From Oscillospiraceae bacterium (lineage in GTDB: Bacteria; Bacillota; Clostridia; Oscillospirales; Ruminococcaceae), in NCBI GenBank assembly GCA_009777635.1, contig WRLK01000002.1, positions 1 to 64,000 of the forward strand: 64,000 nt of DNA, written 5' to 3'. Below the pieces are notes generated by a model, which made no database searches, was not told where the DNA came from, and saw only the letters and a program-made list of their open reading frames with translations. Below are positions 58,879 through 64,000 of this stretch, piece after piece. The position numbers and the translations under genes were made by a program. Each line of letters starts with the position of its first letter. The first letter of the stretch is position 1.

Positions 58879-61116
58879 ATGAGCAAGCACAAAAAATGTT
58901 TCACCTTTTTCCTTATCTTACCCATAGTGCTGACGATGATTGCGCCTACGGCGTTCGCGGACTATTTTTCTGCGGATTATTTGGATTATTTCATCGACAA
59001 AGAAACCGTATCCGCCGACAACGAAGGCCGCATTAAAACCGACAGCCCTATTGAAAAAGGCGAAGTCAGGACCGGCAAGAAGGTTTCGGTTTTTGACGCT
59101 TCCACGGGCGAATTTGAAATTACGCTGGAGGCACTCGGGCGGCGCTTCGAGACTACCGCCAAAAGGGAGGTCCCTGTTGTATACGACGTGGTATTCGTGC
59201 TTGACTACTCATCCGGCATGGACGCGGACGGCAAGCTTACAAGTATGAAATATGCGGCTATGAACGCAATCAACCAAATCCTTGGCAATAATACAAGCGA
59301 ACATTATAACCGCGCAGCCGTAGTGAGGTATGCCGACGGCGCGTCCACGCTCCTTAACTGGAGGCAGTCCGCCGTTAACTTCACCGACCTTCGCGGCAGG
59401 CCGGCAGGCTCCGAAACGGACAGCCGCACCAACACGATGGCCGGAATGAATCAGGCCTACCAATTACTAAACGCAAGGAGCGACGCCGATAAAGACAGCC
59501 GTCCTGCCATTATCGTCCTTATGTCGGACGGTCAGCCGAACGGTTACTACGAAAATGCAACAAACCATGCTTTGGTTACAAGCGCCCACGCAAGCTACAG
59601 GACAACCGGCAACGGCATGACTGCCGACGCCGATAACAACAGCGTTTACTATACCATTGCATGTATTAAGAATATCCACGACACGATCAACGCTCCCGGT
59701 AAAATCAAATTTCCCGGCGGCTTAGACGAATTCGACAGACTGACGATTTACTCCATCGGATTCGATTTAGACAGCTTTACGGGAACGCAAAGGGATTATG
59801 CATACGCCGTCTTGTATCCAAGCCCCGAAAATCTCGGCAAAAGCAGCCTGAGAACCGTAAGGGACAGGTTAGGCGCCGGATTTACAAACCCCGTGTCGGC
59901 TTATCTTTCCGCGGCTTCAGATTTAAGCTCCATCACCAAGGCGTTCACGCATATTATTGAGAGTATCGTCTACAACGACCCCATAGGCGGCAATATGGTG
60001 TTCTACGACATGATAGACGACGCTTTCGAGCTTGTTCACGATTCCTTCAGCCTAAACGGCGGTTCCGTGGGCGAAATTCCCGGCGGCGTGAGTATTACAG
60101 GCGGTTTGCTTAAGTGGAGCTTTTTGAATCTTGAAACACTGGACGCAAACGACCCGGCAGACGGCTGGATCGGCGAACGCACGCCCAGCTCCTTGCGCTT
60201 TCGCATAAGGCTTAAGGACAGCGCGCTTAACTGGGATAACGACGGCGTAATCCTTTATACAAATACTAAAAATTACAGTAAGGACAACACCGAAAACCCC
60301 AACTACGCCTATTTTGCCCCGCTTAGCAACAACCCTTACTATTATACGGCCTCAGGCACGGCAAGAAAAGAGGTGTCCGAATCCGGGCATGTAAGGCATA
60401 ACCTTCTCAGCACAGGTATGCTTATGCTTGGCTTTAACGAGCCCGCTATGCCGTCCGTAAATCTTCGCATTCTCAAAGAGGTTCGAAACGCAAGCGGCCA
60501 GTGGGCGCCGTCTGCGAGCTTCACGGGCCCGGGCCGCGACATCGATTACCGCATCCGTGTATGGGGGGAGGCGGACAACGAAAATCTTAAATGGTCAATC
60601 TCGGGCAATATTGCCGATAATTTAAACCTTGCGCTTGACGGCAAGTTTGTCATCGGCAACGAATACGGGCTTAAAACCGAAGCTGTGTTCACATACACCC
60701 TTCCCCTTACCGCCGGAACGCATGTCAACACGGCGCTGATAGAATTGATTGAATATCCCGAAACGGAGTTTCATGTTCCCGATTCTATCAGGGAATCGAG
60801 CGCCACTGTTATAATTGGCGAATCTGTCGTCATTCCTCCAGGCACGACGCCCGGTTCCAACCTTACGCCACGTCCCGTTCCAAGGCCCGGATATAATATA
60901 CCGGACTTAGGCCCCGGCTTCTATATTATTCCTGATATGGACGTTCCTCTTACTGAATTACCGCCCGAAACTGTTGAGATCCCCGAAGAAAAGGTACCGC
61001 TCGAGGGCAATCCTTATACCGGCGGCGCCAAAGTACCCGCGATGACGCTTCCTGTGTTTGGCGCATTGTTAATCGGAACCGGCGCTGTCCTTAAGCCGAG
61101 GGGAAAGAAGCGGTGA
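58879..61116 (+). CDS. Surface vWA-domain protein with NPYTG sorting signal
   Basis: 745 residues. Signal peptide (about 1-28, ending TAFADYF). The vWA domain (about 110-350) begins YDVVFVLDYSSGMDADGK; its metal motif is DYSSG rather than the usual DxSGS, with a following TDSRTNTMAGM and IVLMSDGQPNG. A beta-rich region and a Pro-rich stalk (PRPVPRPGYNIPDLGPG) follow. The C-terminus NPYTGG, a hydrophobic stretch and KPRGKKR form a sortase-type wall anchor. Likely an adhesin or pilus-tip-like protein. There is no good ribosome site before the ATG. No sortase gene is nearby. Confidence 0.88.
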   Translation: MSKHKKCFTFFLILPIVLTMIAPTAFADYFSADYLDYFIDKETVSADNEGRIKTDSPIEKGEVRTGKKVSVFDASTGEFEITLEALGRRFETTAKREVPVVYDVVFVLDYSSGMDADGKLTSMKYAAMNAINQILGNNTSEHYNRAAVVRYADGASTLLNWRQSAVNFTDLRGRPAGSETDSRTNTMAGMNQAYQLLNARSDADKDSRPAIIVLMSDGQPNGYYENATNHALVTSAHASYRTTGNGMTADADNNSVYYTIACIKNIHDTINAPGKIKFPGGLDEFDRLTIYSIGFDLDSFTGTQRDYAYAVLYPSPENLGKSSLRTVRDRLGAGFTNPVSAYLSAASDLSSITKAFTHIIESIVYNDPIGGNMVFYDMIDDAFELVHDSFSLNGGSVGEIPGGVSITGGLLKWSFLNLETLDANDPADGWIGERTPSSLRFRIRLKDSALNWDNDGVILYTNTKNYSKDNTENPNYAYFAPLSNNPYYYTASGTARKEVSESGHVRHNLLSTGMLMLGFNEPAMPSVNLRILKEVRNASGQWAPSASFTGPGRDIDYRIRVWGEADNENLKWSISGNIADNLNLALDGKFVIGNEYGLKTEAVFTYTLPLTAGTHVNTALIELIEYPETEFHVPDSIRESSATVIIGESVVIPPGTTPGSNLTPRPVPRPGYNIPDLGPGFYIIPDMDVPLTELPPETVEIPEEKVPLEGNPYTGGAKVPAMTLPVFGALLIGTGAVLKPRGKKR

Positions 61117-61135
61117 CAAAAATTTGTGCGGCAAA

Positions 61136-61164
61136 AAACGGGACGCGGCTATCGCGTCCCGTTT
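61136..61164. terminator. Bidirectional terminator
   Basis: AAACGGGACGCG / CGCGTCCCGTTT, a 12-base stem with a 5-base loop. The minus strand has a TTTTTT run, so it ends the DUF2225 gene and probably also the vWA gene. Confidence 0.85.
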
Positions 61165-61174
61165 GCTGTTGCTG

Positions 61175-62317
61175 CTATTCTTTTTTCAACGCTCTCAGCT
61201 CTTCCATCCGGATGTCCGCGTCGCGCTTTAGCTGCTGCGTAATGGCCGGGCTCGTTTTTGCCATATAGAAAAACTTTCTCGCGTTTTCGATATCGCCTGT
61301 CCGCGCATACAAATCGCCGATTACATAGCAGTATTGCGGCATATGCTGCGGCGAAATATTAAAATGCTCATAGGAATAAAGATAATTGTCAAGGGACTTT
61401 TGGCTTGCGTAAAGGAAAAGGTTGTTGTCGCCCGCGTCCTGATAAAGGCGGCTGATTTTTTGCCAGAGGCTTGCCACAATCATCTGGTATTGGTCAAAGC
61501 ATACCTCGGCGCACAAAACCGCGAGGTAATATCCCGCAAAAACCGTGAACGTATCGCGCTCCAAGCCTGTTTTTACATACATATCAAGCTTGTATGGCCC
61601 GATTTTCCTGTTTACGCCGTCGGACAGCTTTTTCGAGACCGTGGGAAACCGGTCGCCCGACGCGCTGTAAAAGCAGCTCGGACATGTGATAACCTCGTAA
61701 TAAAGCGGCTCTATTTCCTTATAGCGGGTGCGCTTGTCAGGATCGATGCGATCAAGCCTCAAACGCGAAGAAATCAGGAAAAGGATACTGAAAATATGCC
61801 CGCAAAGAGGGCATGTGCTGCTTTCCTCCTGAAGAACCTCGTTTTCGTTTGTAAGCGGCAGCTCGTAGCTTCCGTGGCCTTCCGGAAAAAGCTTGCTTCT
61901 TCTTGACGCCGCCGGTTTTCCGTGGGCTCCGGCGAGCTTTATAAGCTCAGTCTCGGCAGAAGAAAGCCTCTTTAATATGTTCTCTACAATATTTACCGCG
62001 ACGTCGGGCTGTGCTGCGAGAAAATCGCTTAAGTTGCGGCGTGTGACGATCAGTACGACCGTGTCCGCAAGGGCTACGAGAGATTCGCGGTAATCCATGT
62101 TTAAAAACAGCGCAAACTCGCCCCAGAAATCCCCCTTGTTCAGCACCTTCATCATGACTTCGTCGCCAAGCTTGAAGTTCTTGTAGACGCCGGTACTTCC
62201 CTGAAGGATAAAAAACATGCTTTTTGTATTGGGATCGTTCGCGGTTGCTATCACGCTACCTTTCGGGTATCTTGCAATATTCGACGACATAAAATTCGCA
62301 TCCGGCAAATCAGCCAC
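61175..62317 (-). CDS. Cyclic-nucleotide-binding-domain plus DUF2225 protein
   Basis: 380 residues. An N-terminal CRP-like cNMP domain (about 15-125: YPKGSVIATANDPN, GDFWGEFALFLNM), then a DUF2225 domain with two CxxC pairs (STCPLCGHIF, VITCPSCFYSA) suitable for zinc, and a helical TPR-like C-terminus (DLYARTGDIENARKFFYMA). No DNA-binding helix is seen, so it is probably a cytoplasmic signalling or scaffolding protein. GTG start 3-6 bases after AAGG; the ribosome site is weak. Convergent with the vWA gene. Confidence 0.82.
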   Translation of the reverse strand: MADLPDANFMSSNIARYPKGSVIATANDPNTKSMFFILQGSTGVYKNFKLGDEVMMKVLNKGDFWGEFALFLNMDYRESLVALADTVVLIVTRRNLSDFLAAQPDVAVNIVENILKRLSSAETELIKLAGAHGKPAASRRSKLFPEGHGSYELPLTNENEVLQEESSTCPLCGHIFSILFLISSRLRLDRIDPDKRTRYKEIEPLYYEVITCPSCFYSASGDRFPTVSKKLSDGVNRKIGPYKLDMYVKTGLERDTFTVFAGYYLAVLCAEVCFDQYQMIVASLWQKISRLYQDAGDNNLFLYASQKSLDNYLYSYEHFNISPQHMPQYCYVIGDLYARTGDIENARKFFYMAKTSPAITQQLKRDADIRMEELRALKKE

Positions 62318-62461
62318 CAGCCTTTTTCGTTACTAAATTAGCATTCGTATTAAGAATACCATATAAAAAAAGAATCCACAACAATAAAACCGGCGTTTTG
62401 GGTTTTATAGCCAATTTTTTTAAAAAATATACTCCGTCATATGTACCGGCAAACTCCCCGT

Positions 62462-63256
62462 TTACATATTAACCCTTTTTCGCGCGCCGTGCAATAATAT
62501 GGGCACATACATTAAAACGACGACCAAAACGCCAAGCGCTACAAGCGGCGCAATATATCCCGGATTGCCGAAATGCCCCGCAAACATCGCCATAACCGTG
62601 CCCTCGTCCGGGTAGTTTAGGAAAAGGTAGTTTTGGTTAAAAGCTTTATTCGCCGCGTAAATTACGGCGGCGTATGTCCCAAAAACCGCAAGCACCCGCG
62701 GTATCTGCCGTGGCTCCGGGCGGAAGTACCCGCTCACCACGCAAAGAATCGCCACAAGGGCCATCAAGCCGTGGTCGATGTAAAAAAACACTACCTGCCA
62801 GCTAAAAAACGTGTACCGCCCGTAATACGACATCGCCGGCGTAAGCATCGCGCCTACCGTTCCCGGCAGCGATATGGAGTAAACAAAATTAAGCAGCACT
62901 TTATTTTTTGACAGCACGGCAAGCGGTATGACGATAACAGCGCTCAGCGTGCACAAATGAAACGGCAGCCTGTCGGCGAAAGGCATTTGCGGCTCAACGA
63001 ACACATCAAGCAGCAAAAACACAATAAAACGTGATATATACACGCATGGCACAAGGACGGCAAGGCCCCTTAAAATTTTGAACCGTTTTTCCTCTTCCCG
63101 CTTTTTTACCGACGCAATAACAAAAACAGTCACCGCAGCCGTAATAAAAACAAGGAGCCAATGATACGTGCCAAAACCGCGAAACCGCAGCATATCCGGT
63201 ATATTTGTTGTAAAAAGCATATCAAACATACGTAAAATTACCATATCCTTTTCCAA
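62462..63256 (-). CDS. YwaF/TIGR02206-family membrane protein
   Basis: 264 residues, about seven membrane segments. It contains YHWLLVFITAAVTVFVIA, LPFHLCTLSAVIVIPLAVL with the family His, TPAMSYYG, FYIDHGLMALVAIL and NYLFLNYPDEGTVM. This fits the TIGR02206 integral membrane family of unknown function, often annotated YwaF. TTG start (GGAAG 5 bases upstream) is tentative; ATG codons lie 4 and 9 residues later. Confidence 0.8.
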   Translation of the reverse strand: MEKDMVILRMFDMLFTTNIPDMLRFRGFGTYHWLLVFITAAVTVFVIASVKKREEEKRFKILRGLAVLVPCVYISRFIVFLLLDVFVEPQMPFADRLPFHLCTLSAVIVIPLAVLSKNKVLLNFVYSISLPGTVGAMLTPAMSYYGRYTFFSWQVVFFYIDHGLMALVAILCVVSGYFRPEPRQIPRVLAVFGTYAAVIYAANKAFNQNYLFLNYPDEGTVMAMFAGHFGNPGYIAPLVALGVLVVVLMYVPILLHGARKRVNM

Positions 63257-63336
63257 TTATTCTTCCAGTTCATCTCAATAATATGCAAAAAAGTATCATT
63301 CCAAATTTAATTTGCATATTAATTTATATAAATTAG

Positions 63337-63365
63337 TTGACAAATTATCCGCCGTATGATATGCT
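63337..63365 (+). promoter_or_regulatory. Promoter of clpB
   Basis: TTGACA, 17-base spacer, TATGCT, with AAGGAG and the ATG at 63399 downstream. No CIRCE element was found. No convincing CtsR heptad repeat was found either. Confidence 0.75.
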
Positions 63366-63398
63366 TTAAATATGACCTTATATGAAGGAGTAATAGAT

Positions 63399-64000
63399 AT
63401 GGACATGCAAAAATTCACACAAAAATCATATGAAGCGATCAAATCGGCGCAAAGTCTCGCGATTGAAAACGCAAACAGCGAAATCGAGCAGGAGCATCTG
63501 CTTCACGCGCTCTTAGCGCAGGAAAACGGCTTGATCGTCCAGCTTTTTTCAAGGCTGGGCTACGAGACGGACACGCTGATAGCAGGTGTGCGCGAGCTGA
63601 TTGAAAGGCTGCCGAGAGTAGGCGGGCCGGGGCGCGAGCCGGATAAAATCTACATATCCCAGGACGTTGACCGCATTCTTGTCCACGCCGAAAAGCTTGC
63701 CGATAAGATGAAGGACGACTATGTTTCGGTCGAGCATATCATGCTTTCTCTTTTCGATAAGCCGAATCCGGCTGTTAAGGGGTTCCTCGGCCGCTTTGCG
63801 CTTGATAAGGACAGCTTCCTTTCAGCGCTCCAGTCCGTGCGCGGGAACACACGCGTTACAAGCGACACGCCTGAGGGCACATACGACGCGCTCAAAAAAT
63901 ACGGCGCGGATCTTGTCGAGCTTGCCCGCCAGGGAAAGCTTGACCCCGTGATCGGGCGCGATAACGAAATCAGGAACGTGATCCGCATCCTCTCGCGTAA
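63399..64000 (+). CDS. clpB: ATP-dependent chaperone ClpB, 3' end outside window
   Basis: The first 200 residues of a ClpB disaggregase. The N-domain repeats are visible: MDMQKFTQKSYEAIKSAQSL, EQEHLLHALLAQE, VSVEHIMLSLFDK, and then KYGADLVELARQGKLDPVIG leading into AAA domain 1 (RDNEIRNVIRILSR). ATG at 63399 follows AAGGAG by 8 bases. The frame stays open to the window edge, so the P-loops lie beyond it. Confidence 0.93.
   Translation, partial: MDMQKFTQKSYEAIKSAQSLAIENANSEIEQEHLLHALLAQENGLIVQLFSRLGYETDTLIAGVRELIERLPRVGGPGREPDKIYISQDVDRILVHAEKLADKMKDDYVSVEHIMLSLFDKPNPAVKGFLGRFALDKDSFLSALQSVRGNTRVTSDTPEGTYDALKKYGADLVELARQGKLDPVIGRDNEIRNVIRILSR

Noticed and set aside
63337-63398. CIRCE or CtsR heat-shock operator before clpB
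   Set aside because: No TTAGCACTC-type repeat and no GGTCAAA heptad pair could be read.

Overview
The window looks like a chromosome segment of an anaerobic, Gram-positive, probably endospore-forming member of the Clostridia. The signs are an [FeFe]-hydrogenase locus, sporulation-linked proteins (SpoVG, a Cse60-like protein, a SpoVD-type PBP with PASTA domains), a division/cell-wall (dcw) cluster whose MurE carries the meso-diaminopimelate motif DNPR, strong AGGAGG-type ribosome sites, sigma-A promoters with TATAAT and 17-base spacers, and a type A RNase P RNA. The species cannot be fixed from the sequence alone. Nearly all genes are intact. No transposase, prophage, CRISPR array or tRNA was seen.

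Layout. 1-7.4 kb: a nucleoside uptake and salvage operon (purine nucleoside phosphorylase, BMP-type ABC transporter, class II sugar-phosphate aldolase, aminotransferase). 7.5-15.7 kb: a hydrogenase locus built around a divergent promoter region. Leftward run an ATPase-fold protein, a [2Fe-2S] protein, a NuoF-like flavoprotein and the catalytic [FeFe] hydrogenase. Rightward run DRTGG, an RsbW-like kinase, a sensory-type hydrogenase, a second DRTGG and a PHP protein. 15.8-21.7 kb: XpaC/TelA pair, SpoVG with a structured leader RNA, a membrane zinc peptidase, and two secreted proteins, one behind a MITE-like element. 21.8-25.1 kb: fucose isomerase and YqeB/YqeC. 25.3-27.5 kb: an Hpt plus HD-GYP response regulator pair and a rhomboid-like protein. 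27.6-31.3 kb: mazF, a lipoprotein, nnrDE, acpS and a membrane protein. 31.5-33.5 kb: DUF5685, a J-domain protein and a membrane protein. 33.7-44.4 kb: mraZ-rsmH-ftsL-spoVD/PBP-murE-murF-mraY-ftsW-murG, without murD. 44.4-52.9 kb: a hybrid histidine kinase divergent from a FIST sensor protein, then three membrane-anchored propeller-like proteins and a Cse60-like protein. 52.9-53.3 kb: rnpB. 53.4-58.7 kb: argCJBDF behind an ArgR-like box. 58.9-64 kb: a sortase-type surface vWA protein, a cNMP/DUF2225 protein, a YwaF-like membrane protein and the start of clpB.

The most unusual signals are four. First, three genes best explained by AUA or AUC start codons. Second, a dispersed palindromic repeat made of 7-base units that supplies stop codons to neighbouring genes. 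Third, a promoter, alternative-pairing leader and terminator structure ahead of spoVG. Fourth, the paired catalytic and sensory hydrogenase locus, which lacks a NuoE subunit gene and has a perfect 10-base inverted repeat next to the promoter.
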